Below, piece by piece: positions 34,303 through 44,915 of a DNA stretch of 64,000 nt; position 1 is the stretch's first letter; each line of letters opens with the position of its first letter. A model generated the notes under the pieces. The model saw nothing but the letters and a program-made list of their open reading frames with translations. It did not search any database and was not told the origin of the DNA. The translations under genes were made by a program, and so were the position numbers. The DNA comes from Mortierella sp. BCC40632 (lineage: Eukaryota > Mortierellomycota > Mortierellomycetes > Mortierellales > Mortierellaceae). The DNA is taken from positions 2,416,001-2,480,000 of the forward strand of contig WAEK01000001.1 of NCBI GenBank assembly GCA_011634665.1, read 5' to 3'.

Positions 34303-35181
34303 CTAGTGGCTGTCGATCTTTTGAACAAAGGACCCCACGTACTGCTTCACAATGTCGGTATGTCGAAGTGTCATCTCCTGGTCAAATGCTTCTTTTGCCT
34401 CCGCGATATCCTTTTGAAATGCCTCCTTAATGTTCCGTGTGCCACTTGCAGCCACTGTTTGACCCTGAAAGGATTTGGAGCCGTATTTGGAAAAGGTGGT
34501 TAGGTTCCATTCAGAAAAAGTCAACACACAAGAGGCAAAACTCCGAGAACTAACCTGTTTTGCCTCAAGCAATACACTTTGAAGAGACTTCAGCCTTTCA
34601 CCGGTGGTCCTAGCTGGGAAATTTGGTCCGCACCAAGATTAGGTCATTGTTCCTAAATAAGAGAGCAAGGGATATTCATTTTGAGCAAGAAGCTCAAGGT
34701 GGGCGGCGTGGCAATGGCAGTATCTGACCTTTGCTACACGTTGTATCCAGATTAGAGGAAAGGGCTTCCTTTGCAGAATCTACATGTGCAACAGAGTCCT
34801 GTATCCTCATCTTTGTTGCTGAACGGTCTGGCACTAGCTGTCTTTTTGTCTACATTGATACAAGACTGGCTAAAGTCAATACGGCGCCATTTATTGCTTT
34901 ATCCAGTGAGGCATCATAGACTGGTACACTCAAGATGGAAGGAGGCAGTGCAAGTGTTTTACTAACCTCAAACTCTTCGATGAATGTATTTACGGCAATA
35001 TTAGCGTTCTCTCGGGGATGGCCAAAGAGGCGATCGTAAAACTGATGTATATCTAATGGACCAAAACCAATAGTGTAACCAAGGCAAATGAGAATGGGCC
35101 AAGCTCTGAAAGAAAAAGGGCTCTGATTACCATTGCTTGCAGCCGAATTCGACCAATGGTACCATTTGCAATTTCTGCCAT
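34303..35181 (-). CDS. BLOC-1 subunit 5 (Muted) homologue
   Basis: Subunit of BLOC-1, a coiled-coil complex acting on endosomal membranes. Minus-strand exons with matching phases: 34967-35052, 34729-34849, 34555-34613 and 34303-34464. The first exon is uncertain: an ATG at 35179-35181 with donor GTACCA would give the required phase 1 (MAEIAN then Asp-Ile-His). The joined product reads DIHQFYDRLFGHPRENANIA, TFIEEFETKRQLVPDR, MRIQDSVAHVDSAKEAL, then a helical C-terminus with AFQKDIAEAKEAFDQEM, ending in FVQKIDSH. This parallels human BLOC1S5, where an IHSRLLDHRP segment and a FVKEFEEKRG segment occur in the same order and spacing. About 146 aa against 187 in human. The homology is a pattern match by eye. 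Without transcript support the gene would be missed, since every exon is short. Confidence 0.62.
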
Positions 35182-36912
35182 CGAATGTTCATGCAAAAGT
35201 CAAAGGTGTAGCGCGTGTTCAATGCCAAAGGAGTAGGATGGTCACCACTTTCCAGTCTAGCTGTCAGCTAAATCCTAACTTTATGAGCAGGCTTTAGATG
35301 GAGCTGTTAGCCCATCTTCTCAAGGCAAGGCTATCTCTTGTCTCCTGTGCCAAAAGCTTTGCTCCTGTTCATGCCATCGACTGTTGTGATTAAGTAGTAG
35401 TTCAAGCTCTTTGATCATGGTCAGATTGTACTGTTCTTCATTCTCCTCAACGTTCCGAGGGTGACTCTACTATGATCGAATCAATGATAGTGCCTGAGAT
35501 AGTCCAGTCTGATAGTATTACTTGACAATCGTATGAATGCGTGTGTCTTGTTCCTTGTCAATGCCCATTCCCGTATCCTCGCCTTTGCTCCAGTAATTAT
35601 TCAACCGCCTGTTCTTGTCCTTGAATCCTTTCCCACTGTGAGGTGAACAAAAATCGATTGTCCTTTGACTCGTAATCTTCAAGTTTATTTTTGGTCTTGG
35701 AGCTGACCAAAGGACGGTCTGGAGAGAGGCGTTCAAGAATCCTAGCCTTTAAATTAGTTTCTGTCAAGACTATGCAAGAGGTCCTGAACATATTAACCCT
35801 TAGAGTCATTGGCACGGGTGGTAAAATGACAAGAATGATTCTCCTTTTGAAGGAGCATAGATATAAAAACGCAGTATGAGACCCAGGGGCTCCCATATTT
35901 GACAATAAAACTTTGGTGATAGTTCAAGATCGAGAGGCCTCATAGGTTTCCATAAGCCACATTAAATGTGACGTAGCCCTGTCGCTGGGAGAAGATGACC
36001 TTTTTGGCTCATGGTCACATTCATCCCTTAACTCACTCTCTCGCCCAGCAACGCCGCCGATCCCATCCATCATCATGTAAGGGAGCTTCATTTGTGTGTT
36101 GTCGGGCGACCCTGGCAGAGGCGGACTCCTATCAGAACTCTTCCCACTTGTTTCGCATCCTCTCTTCACTATCATTGCCTCCTGGTCCAGCCCCAAAACC
36201 TCCTTTCTTTTTTCGCCCCCCCTCCCCGCCCTAGGATGGATGCGTCTCATCTGCCACACCCACCTCTCATCGATGGCCGCTGACCATTGCAGAAACAATC
36301 AATGTGGCTGTATTATCTGGATAAAGGGAGAGGGGTGGGGGGCGAGATGGGTGAAAGTAGAGGAGCAGGTCAAGGAGTGGGCCCTCATTATCTGGCATGT
36401 TTGGTCGCGACATTTGCGCAAGAGCAATACCATCTTTGTCTATCAAAATGCTCTTTGATGAGGCATCTGGGCGCTTCAACCCCTCACTCCAAAAGATAAA
36501 GCCATCTATCAAGACGGCAGCTCAGTGGTGTGGCATGAACGATCCCATTGGACACAACACCTACTCCTCACTTTCCCAAGGCGCTGTAGCATGTATTTAA
36601 CGCAGCTGCATCTCTCTTTCTATCTTTCCCATCCCTTCTCTATCCCTGTTAGCCAACCATCACCTTGACGGAACTACGACCATTATTGTCAGCCTCTCTT
36701 TATCTCGTCTGCAAAGTCAACAGTCCATTAGAAACAACTTCTCATTCTGAACACGAATCCTCACTTTTTAAATAACCCTTCGCAGCAGTGCTTCATTGTC
36801 AGCAAAAGTCGACTCAGCAAGGACAACGCATGGTCAAGACTCGGATCCGAGCACCACTATTCATCACAAAATCAAGAAAAAAAGCAAAAAAAGGTGTAAT
36901 TTTGATTGAGCA
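35182..36912. other. intergenic region with one unresolved exon
   Basis: Lies upstream of CCR4. The final 300 bases are the probable CCR4 leader. 35597-35741 has a coding-like minus-strand exon, listed separately. The remainder shows no coding signal. Confidence 0.4.
35597..35741 (-). other. possible terminal exon of an unresolved minus-strand gene
   Basis: After an acceptor GGCTAG on the minus strand the frame reads ILERLSPDRPLVSSKTKNKL and ends QGQEQAVE-stop, 48 codons in one phase. Composition is protein-like and hydrophilic. I could not find upstream exons, and the plus strand is also open in this stretch, so the strand is not settled. No family is recognised. Confidence 0.25.
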
Positions 36913-39446
36913 ATGACAGAGCAACATTACAACCCCATCCTCTATCAGTCCCTGTCGAATGGCCCCAATGGGGTCTATTCGCCAGCGCAGTCATCGCCAG
37001 CACAGCTTGTTGGTGCCCCGAACACGTCGGGGTACCATATTGGACATGGTATGGCCATGTACAACGGTGGCGTGCCTCGTTACCCTGTCCAAATGGGCCT
37101 TGCCCAAAAGTTCCAGCAACAACAGCAACAGCAGCAGCACCAGCAGCAACAACAGCAACAACAGCAGCAACAGCAACAGCAACAGCAACACCAATCTTTG
37201 ACACACCAACACCTGCAACAACACAGCCATCATCAAGCCCAGATCCGCCAGCAATCGGGCCTTTCTTCGCCTGCAACGATCCCTGCCTCCTTGACGCCCC
37301 AGCTTGGGGCCGCTACCACCCACTACCAACAACAAGTTCATTATGCCAACCTCTCACGTCAGTCTGCCGCACCACATTATCGGGCAAGAGCCGCAGCGGC
37401 CGTTGCCAGAAGTTCGGGATTGAGCTCTGCTGTGACCATCACCGATCCCAACAACCCTTCGAAGACTGCCACAGTCAACGGAGAAGGTGCTGACAAGACC
37501 GGAGCAGCAGCCTCATCCGCCAATGGCCAACAGTGGACGACCCTTGATCTCGGTGGTATGGGTCTCAAGAACATTAGCCGTGAGCTCTTCCAGTACACTT
37601 TCCTGACCACGCTCTACATCAACCACAACAATCTCCACCATTTGTCACCCGAGATCAGCCGTCTCACCAGTTTGACTATCCTGGATGTCTCTGGAAACAA
37701 GTTGATTGCCATTCCTCCAGAGCTCGGAATGCTCACCAGTCTGAAAGAGCTTCTCCTAGTCGATAATGGACTAATGACCTTGCCATTTGAATTGGGCACA
37801 CTCTACCAACTCGAGATTCTTGCTTTGGAGGGCAATCCCTTGAACGAAAGTCTCAAGAACTTGCTCCACCAGGATGGTACAGGAGCAGTTATCAACTACC
37901 TCCGTGAAAACTGCCCTGGTAAGAAAAATATTGTATTCTGGCGAGTCAAAGGGGCTAAATCTTAATTGATGACGACACCTCGCACTAATTCCACTTTCCC
38001 ATTGCTTTCTATAGTTCCCATGCCCCCTCCTGAGAGAGAATGGATCACACTCGAGGACAATGACTCGACTGCAACCTCTGGTCAGGATACTTTCACTGTC
38101 TTTTGCTACAACATTTTGGCCGAGAACTATGCCACGCCTCAAATGTACGGCTACACCCCATCTTGGGCTCTGGCTTGGGAGTACCGTAAGGAGCTCATTC
38201 TGCAAGAAGTTCTTGCCTATAGCGCTGATATTGTCTGTCTCCAGGTAATTTTTCTCTCGCGTTGGCTTGTATTGTGATTTCCCTCCTCTTCCCTCCCTAT
38301 TTCGTCATTACTCATTCCTTTTGGCCATATCTGTTTATGATGTTCTAGGAAGTTGAGCTTGGCCAGTACGAGGATTACTTCAGGGAGCAGATGAAGCAGC
38401 AGGCAGACTATGAGAGCATCTTTTGGCCAAAGTCACGAGCCAAGACAATGCACGAAAAGGACCGCAGAAATGTGGACGGATGTGCCACGTTCTTCAAGGC
38501 TTCCAAGTAAGTACATGATTAGGATACAAACCCCCTATCTTTTTTTTTTTTTTTTTTTTTCAAGAGTGAGCGCTAGTCTGGTTTCTAACAGGGAATGCTC
38601 TTTTCAATTTTTAGGTTCACATTGATCGAAAAGCACCTTGTGGAGTTTAACCATGTTGCTCTCCAGCGACCTGATTTCAGAAAGACTGAAGATATCTTTA
38701 ACAGAGTAATGACCAAGGATCAGATTTCTGTCATCACATTGCTGGAGCACAAGGATACCAAGAATAGGGTGATCGTTGCCAATGCCCATATTTACTGGGA
38801 TCCAGCATTCAAGGATGTTAAGCTCGTCCAGGTTGCTATGCTGATGGACGAACTCGACAAGCTTTCAGCTCAATGGACCCAGTTGCCTGGAGCAGCAGCC
38901 AACATCGCAGGCTCCAACGGCAAGCTCCCAACTTTGATTTGTGGCGATTTCAACTCTGTTTCCTCCTCTGGCGTGTACGAGTTCTTGACCAAGGGAGCGG
39001 TTGCACAGGGCCACGATGACTTTGGTGATCACGCATATGGCACTTACACGTCCGAGGGTCTCGCACACAAGATGACGCTCAAGTCTGCCTACAGTCATGT
39101 GGACGAACTCTCGTTCACGAACTTTACACCTACTTTTGAAGCTGTGATCGATCACATCTTTTACTCGTCCAACTATCTGAACGTGTTGGGACTTTTGGGA
39201 GGTGTTGAAAAGGAGTACATGAGTCGTGTCGTTGGATTCCCGAACGCACACTTCCCATCAGACCATATCCCTATTCTGTCTGAGTTCAAGTTCCGCACGC
39301 AAGGTTTGTCCAAGGGTACTACAGTTCCTAACTTTGGAACCACAGGTTCCTCCAACTCTGGCGGCAACAGGAGCAGCAGTGGCGGTGCCAATAATGGTGC
39401 AGGCAACAGCAACAGCAACAATAGCCATACCAATGGCTCCAAGTAA
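36913..39446 (+). CDS. CCR4: CCR4 deadenylase, catalytic subunit of CCR4-NOT
   Basis: Poly(A)-specific 3'-5' exonuclease that shortens mRNA tails in the cytoplasm. Exons are 36913-37918, 38015-38244, 38349-38506 and 38615-39446; phases agree and give 741 aa. Order of parts: a Gln/His-rich low-complexity region with an almost pure Gln tract at residues 68-95; leucine-rich repeats at about 197-316 (TTLDLGGMGLKNIS, LTILDVSGNKLIAIPPELG), which bind the NOT scaffold; then an EEP exonuclease domain. Catalytic landmarks are YNILAENYATP, the Glu in CLQEVEL (about 413), ANAHIYWDP, CGDFNS (about 575) and SDHIPI (about 680). A Ser/Gly/Asn-rich tail follows the catalytic domain. The LRR plus EEP pairing separates CCR4 from other EEP nucleases. 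Confidence 0.95.
37116..37193 (+). repeat. CAG/CAA tract encoding poly-Gln in CCR4
   Basis: Mixed CAA and CAG codons with two His interruptions. The mixture makes slippage less likely than in a pure repeat, suggesting that the tract is kept as protein rather than as DNA repeat. Confidence 0.85.
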
Positions 39447-42400
39447 TGGGCATTTATAGACGAGCCAGAAATCCCAAGAGTCTACAACGCAAAAAAAAAA
39501 AAAAAAAAGGCAAAGCGGCGTTGGATCCAGGGAGCCGACAAGTACCCAGTCCTTCGTTTTTTTTGGTTTGATTTGGGAGAGGATCTTGTCTGGCTAGCTT
39601 GGAATCATGGATGAGCTGAAGGAGGGATCCTGCTTTTAGATTTCTTTCTTTTTCTTTTTTCTTTCTTTCTTTCTTTGGAAGCTCTTGAGGAAAGATAGTG
39701 TAAAATACCTAACCTGGGGAGCAATTGCGAGCACAAGTGTAGTTTCTTTTTTTCTTTTTCTTTTTCTTTTTCTTTTTTCTTCTTTTGTTGCTTATTATAG
39801 GTAAGGGGGGGGAGATGGTAGTGTTGACAATGTGTGGTTTTGGGAAGGGGAGGGGAAGGGGGGCTGCTTTTGGGTTTCAGTTTGGTTGTTTATTTTTTTT
39901 TTCTTGTTATTTCTTTTTCTTCTTTACTTTTTTCTTTCTTTTTTTCTTTCTTTCTTTCTATGTAGCCTCCTTCGTTATTATCCTTATTTTCCCTTGTAGT
40001 ATTAAAATTGAATCAGATGAAAAGATTAACACCTCTTTTGCCCTTGCGCTTTGGTCGTTTATTTGATGGTGAGTATAGCAGCAATCTTTTATTGGTAAAG
40101 GGTTTACAGAAACGATCAAACAAAACAAAAACAAAACAAAACAAAACAAAACAAGAAAAAAAGCAATCTGGCCACTGAGATAGATCTAGAAGCAAGGTAG
40201 TCGAAATCAAAAACTTTGAGGCCCCTGTAGTAGAACCAGGTAATTAGGTTTACAGAGAAGAAGAAAAATGGAAAACACCCCCCCTCCCCTGAATTCGCGT
40301 AGAGTTTTGTCCGCACATAGCGATATTAGGAGACTGAACAATAGTTCCTCCTAATCGATGGAGGTATTTCTCTCTTAGACTCCTGGAATAAATAAAGGAA
40401 AATAAATAGAGAGAGAAAAAAAAAAAAAAGGGAGTAAGCCTAAGATTGCAGTTAAAAAAGATCAGAATCACAAATTAGGTAGGCACGCATTACTTGGTCA
40501 GCACTGCCAACTCGTCTGAGTGTAATCTTATGGTCAAAGTGATTTTTTCATCTTGATTCAAATAATATCGACTCTACTACCGCTATTCGCTCATTCTAGA
40601 TTGTGCCTGCTCAAGCAAAAAAAAAGCGATTATGTTCTTTTTTAATCCCCTTTCGAATTCATGGCTGCCTCTAATCCTCTCAGGAGCGACTCGTCAAAAA
40701 TAAATAAATAAAATAAAATAAAAAAGCGAAAAGAGCAATAAAAGATAGTCTGAAAGACAGTGGATTGATCCGGAGAAAGCCGAAGCGGATCGCATGTGAG
40801 AGGAGATTCTGGTTGGTTGCCTTTTTTTTTTTTTTTTTTTTTTTTTGGCTGTTGTTGTCGGCCTTTTACAGGCTGTAGAATACCCAAGATACAAAACGCG
40901 ATAAGGAAACTGTCAGGTATCGCCCTAATGGGCTTCCGACATCAAAGTTCGATCTTCCCCCTGGATGATGGGCCCTTTTTATGGTAGCTACACATCGGAA
41001 CATCGGCAAAAAAAACCCATTTTTTTCGGCTCCCAGTTCCATTTTTTTTTCAACCGTTGCACAATGACTCAGTGGAGACATCCCCACACTTTTATCAATG
41101 CCACAGGGGAATAGTGCGGCGTCTGCGGACTCGAGAACATGAGTTTTTTTTTTTTTTTTTTGCAAAAAGAAAAAAAAAAAAAAGTGGGGATTCGAGTGGG
41201 ACCAATTTGTGGATGATAAAGTGAGGTACTGATATGCGGGGGTGGGGTAAGTATAGTAAACGAGTCAGCCATCGAGATGAGATGAGAGAGAGGTGGTGGA
41301 ATATGGTTTAGGGGTTACCACAGGGGCCAGGGCTAAGGGCAAGGACCAGGGGGTGCTCATTTGTTTGGAGAGCAGGGAGTGGTCGACGGACTAAACAGGC
41401 AGATCGCGCGCGTCACGGGCGTGCTTCTTGATTTGCGGCGGGACGCGGGAGCGTGACCAGGCAGACAGATTGTCGAGGCACTACAAGAACGAGCTAATAA
41501 AGACTACCACCAGTTGACCAAGCGGTCCCGGAAGTCAGCCACCGGCCAAACTGGCACAGGGCCAACGCCACGGTCGTGGCATTTGTGAAAGAGAGAGAGA
41601 GAGAGAGAGAGATGGAGGCAACAAAAAAAAAAAAAAAAAGGGCAAGGGAAGGGGGTTGACAAATTATGCTTGGCCGCACTGCCCTCTCCCTTTCTTCCTT
41701 CACCCCCCCCCCCCTTCAGAGGGTAGCAGGGTGGCTGCCTGAAACGCCCACACAGCGCTCGTCAGGACAGGCATGTGCTCTCGTCCGCACTCGCTGCTCT
41801 TGCCACATATCCTTTAGAAGGCCTGTTGCGGTTGCAGCATACAGAAAGTCTCTCTCGCTCCTTCTCTCGTTGCTCTCATCCCTCCCATTTCTCTCCATCC
41901 TCGTGCCTTCTTCTCCTTCCTCTCGTCTTCTTCTTCGCGCACTGGCTCGGGCACAGACGGCATCTGGCACAATAGCAACGAGCCTCGCAAACAGACCCCT
42001 TCTCCCAGAAGCTACATCACTAGGCATATTGCTCTTGCTCTTGCCTGACAGCTGTCAACACAGCGACTGTCCCGTGGGTACATTCCCGCAGGCGATACTC
42101 GAATGCAACTCATTCGCGTTCTGATTCGCAAATTGGATGTAATCAGGATTCATCTTGCACCATATCCACTAGGGTCTGTGTGACAGCCTCTTCTTCATTG
42201 CTCTCTTACCTTGCGCATTACTCTAGAGAGCGAGAGAGTGCCTAAACAAGTGCATCTTCGCCCAAAACACAACACACTTAAAAAAAAAAAAAAGGCGCTG
42301 TTTAAAAACCTTTCTCGTTTTGTGTTCTCCCAACCTTTTTTTTCCTCTCACCTCTTTATCTCGTCCAACCAGCTTCTTTTTCGATATTTTCATTGCTTCT

Positions 42401-42597
42401 CTTCCTCCCCCCTTTCTCCCTATTCACCCCACTTTCTCTCTGCTAACGCCCACCACGACCCTGCCTGGACAACCATCAAGGACTGATTTTTTTTTTCTAA
42501 CTCACAGGACACCATTCTCGCCTTTCAAGCAACTATAACTGTCATACCAACTTGGCATCTTAAGAAAGGGGGACCTCTTTAAAATTATCACATTCCA
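39447..42597. other. 3.1-kb intergenic region, CCR4 / F-box
   Basis: The 3' UTR of CCR4 passes into T/CTTT tracts at 39640-39960, then A runs near 40125 and T runs near 40821 and 41145. A GA tract lies at 41589-41611 and a C run at 41703-41714. 41640-42480 is CT-rich with several short open frames on both strands lacking support. The last 300 bases look like a CT-rich leader of the F-box gene. No gene seen. Confidence 0.45.
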
Positions 42598-43761
42598 ATG
42601 GCGAGCATCGACAGCTTACCCGCAGAAATCCTCTCAGATATTTTTGGACGCGAAGGTCTTGCCAATATTGCGCGTCAAGTATGTCGTCGCTGGCGTGAAA
42701 TCGCTCTTCCTGTCTGGTTGAGACGCCTTCTCCTCCTTCCAAGCGATCCATTCAAGGAGCGGGGGATGCTCACTTACCTTCGGCAACTCTCACCTCATGA
42801 CCGTCTCTACATTCGTGCACTCGATATCTCAGCGGGCCGCGAGTTCTTTGATTGTCTGAGCACAAATGTCAGTGGGGTCCACTATGGCGAGGTCGCTGAC
42901 CAAGCCTGTGTTGAGAACGTACTCCTTGTCCAATCGCTCCTTGGGACCCGTATCCAGGACCTGGCGTTGACCGATATGGGGTGGTCACCGTCAGACCTAC
43001 GTAATATACTCGATATGGCGCTTATGGCGACGCGGCACCTGCATCATCTTCAGATCTCATTATACAAGATGGAGTCGTTTCTCTTGACAGCGCTCCTGGA
43101 TACCCTGGCTGACCTCGTACGAAGAGATCGTCGACAACTCAAGACCATGATCTTAGACCTTGCTCAACCCTTGTCACAACTCCAGTGGGAATCCCTGGGT
43201 GAGTGTACAGAGATGCAACGGTTCCATTTGGGTCTTCATCGGACCTCACAACCAGTCTTGACTGAGATCCTGGATTTGGTCTTACCGAAGTGGACACATT
43301 TGACAGCGCTCTATCTCTGTCAACCCCGATCCCTATCTGCGGAAACAATCCGGACGCTCTATCGAGACCTACCGCGACCCGATCGGTTGAGGGAACTTCA
43401 TCTCATCTTTGAGGCCTGTCAAGCTAGTTTGTACGAGCACGAGTTTTTGGAAATGGTGGAAGCAATGCCAAATCTACAACGATTGGAAGCTCAGATTGAT
43501 TGGACGGATCGGATGATGGACCGTGTGGCGACGACGCTATGGGATCTAAGAGAGTTGGTGGTGACCTGTTCCAACATTGGATTCACATGCTTCGGGATCC
43601 GGTATGTAGTCTGGGGAGCTGGAATGGAGAAGTTGAATATGAGGACCTCTGGCAAGATCTGGGGCGGGTTCCTGGACGCTGTACGGCAACGGTCTAAAAA
43701 GGTCAAAGTGTTGGTGTATGGATCGATGAAATGGGGAGGGTTAGTGGACGAGTGGGAGTGA
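42598..43761 (+). CDS. F-box protein
   Basis: Intronless gene of 387 aa. An F-box opens the protein (SLPAEILSDIFGREGLANIA, then RQVCRRWREIALPVW, residues 6-42). F-boxes bind Skp1 and bring substrates to SCF ubiquitin ligases. The rest contains Leu-rich, irregular repeats (LTALYLCQPRSLSAETIRTL, LRELHLIFEACQASLYE), the usual substrate side of F-box/LRR proteins in early-diverging fungi, where such genes form large families. The substrate cannot be told. A CT-rich leader precedes the ATG. Confidence 0.85.
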   Translation: MASIDSLPAEILSDIFGREGLANIARQVCRRWREIALPVWLRRLLLLPSDPFKERGMLTYLRQLSPHDRLYIRALDISAGREFFDCLSTNVSGVHYGEVADQACVENVLLVQSLLGTRIQDLALTDMGWSPSDLRNILDMALMATRHLHHLQISLYKMESFLLTALLDTLADLVRRDRRQLKTMILDLAQPLSQLQWESLGECTEMQRFHLGLHRTSQPVLTEILDLVLPKWTHLTALYLCQPRSLSAETIRTLYRDLPRPDRLRELHLIFEACQASLYEHEFLEMVEAMPNLQRLEAQIDWTDRMMDRVATTLWDLRELVVTCSNIGFTCFGIRYVVWGAGMEKLNMRTSGKIWGGFLDAVRQRSKKVKVLVYGSMKWGGLVDEWE

Positions 43762-44069
43762 AGCTCCTTATTGATTTCGGCGATAATAATAAAAAAAGAA
43801 GAAAGAAACAAAAATTGTATCTTGATATTTGTCCTATCGAAGCTGGTATCATGAGTATGGCTCTCGAATGGATATTCTTGACTCACACGAGGGGGCGACA
43901 GTATTCATGCCAACATCGCATGGTTATTTTGGGCGTAGCGTGTAGCGGTTGTTTCTCTCGTAGGGCTCAGAGTAAAAAAAGGTTTGATGGATGTTGAGGT
44001 TCTGGAGAAGGAAGGGAAGAAAGTAGCGTGAGAATAATATGCTCATTGAAAGGGAGGGCAAGGGGTAGT

Positions 44070-44103
<34 letters not shown>

Positions 44104-44254
44104 TGAGGACAGATTTCTCAGGTGGAATGACCGCTGGTTGAGACTCAGCTCTGGCTGATGTCGCCATGTTGGACTGAGCATTCGTTCTCAAATCCACGTG
44201 GCATTATTGCGCGTGGGGATCAAGAAGCGGGAAGGGAATTATCAGATCGTCTAG
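43762..44254. other. intergenic region before an unresolved gene
   Basis: 3' UTR of the F-box gene and a 29-base A run at about 44072-44100. The first exon or exons of the gene ending at 44604 should lie here or within the A-rich part, but I could not identify a start. Confidence 0.35.
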
Positions 44255-44604
44255 CACCTTGGAGAAGAGACAGGTGCAAGAACAGAAAATAAGGTCCAAA
44301 GAGCCCATCAGACCCACTGTCTCAATGATGTGGCCACCAGGATTCAATCCCTCGGCCAGGATAAAGTGGCACTTTCGTTTCGGTTGGCTGTCGAAGGGAT
44401 TCCAAACATTGAGCTGCAGGATGTCAATGTTTACAAGTGACAGTTAGCCGATCATTGAAGGATGGCAGTCAATGGGTTTCTGTAAGCGTGTATGTAGATC
44501 AATGTATTGGTGTTCTCCCAAATCCAGACCTCCTCGTGGGTTATTGCAGGTTAGTAGACAAGTGTGACCTCACCTTTCCAGGCCCCGAGCAAATAGAGAA
44601 CTGA
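44255..44604 (+). CDS. two terminal exons of a small unrecognised gene
   Basis: Exon 44255-44436 follows acceptor CGTCTAG and stays open for 60 codons: HLGEETGARTENKVQR, then LNDVATRIQSLGQDKVALSF, then AVEGIPNIELQDVNVYK. Donor GTGACA joins acceptor TTATTGCAG to exon 44550-44604 (LVDKCDLTFPGPEQIEN, then TGA). Phases agree (AA|G makes Lys). The helix-like, charged composition and in-phase splice sites argue for a real protein, probably a short coiled-coil subunit. The 5' exon is missing. Adjacent frames are also open: one starting ATG at 44159 reaches the same acceptor region in a different phase. No family is recognised. Confidence 0.45.
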
Positions 44605-44692
44605 TATAACCTGGTGCTTGGATGGGTTGCCCATCCTTACTGGCACTGTTTTGTTTGTTTGTGCCGAGTTTCGAGTTTCCAAGCGAGCCGAC

Positions 44693-44726
<34 letters not shown>

Positions 44727-44915
44727 ACGTACTCCACACACACAATGCACTGGCCCGTTTTTTTTTCTCTTTTTCAGATCAACATAAAAGTAAACCTCCC
44801 ACCCCCACTCCCCCAAACCGTCACCCCCCTCTCCCCCCCCTCACCTCTTCTCTGGCTCCCCCCCCTCTCCGCTCCTTTCCTTTAAACACTTCAAACGATC
44901 CGCATCGCACACAGC
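44605..44915. promoter_or_regulatory. P450 promoter and leader region
   Basis: A T run at 44697-44725 followed by C-rich and CT-rich sequence up to the ATG at 44916. No other signal. Confidence 0.4.
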
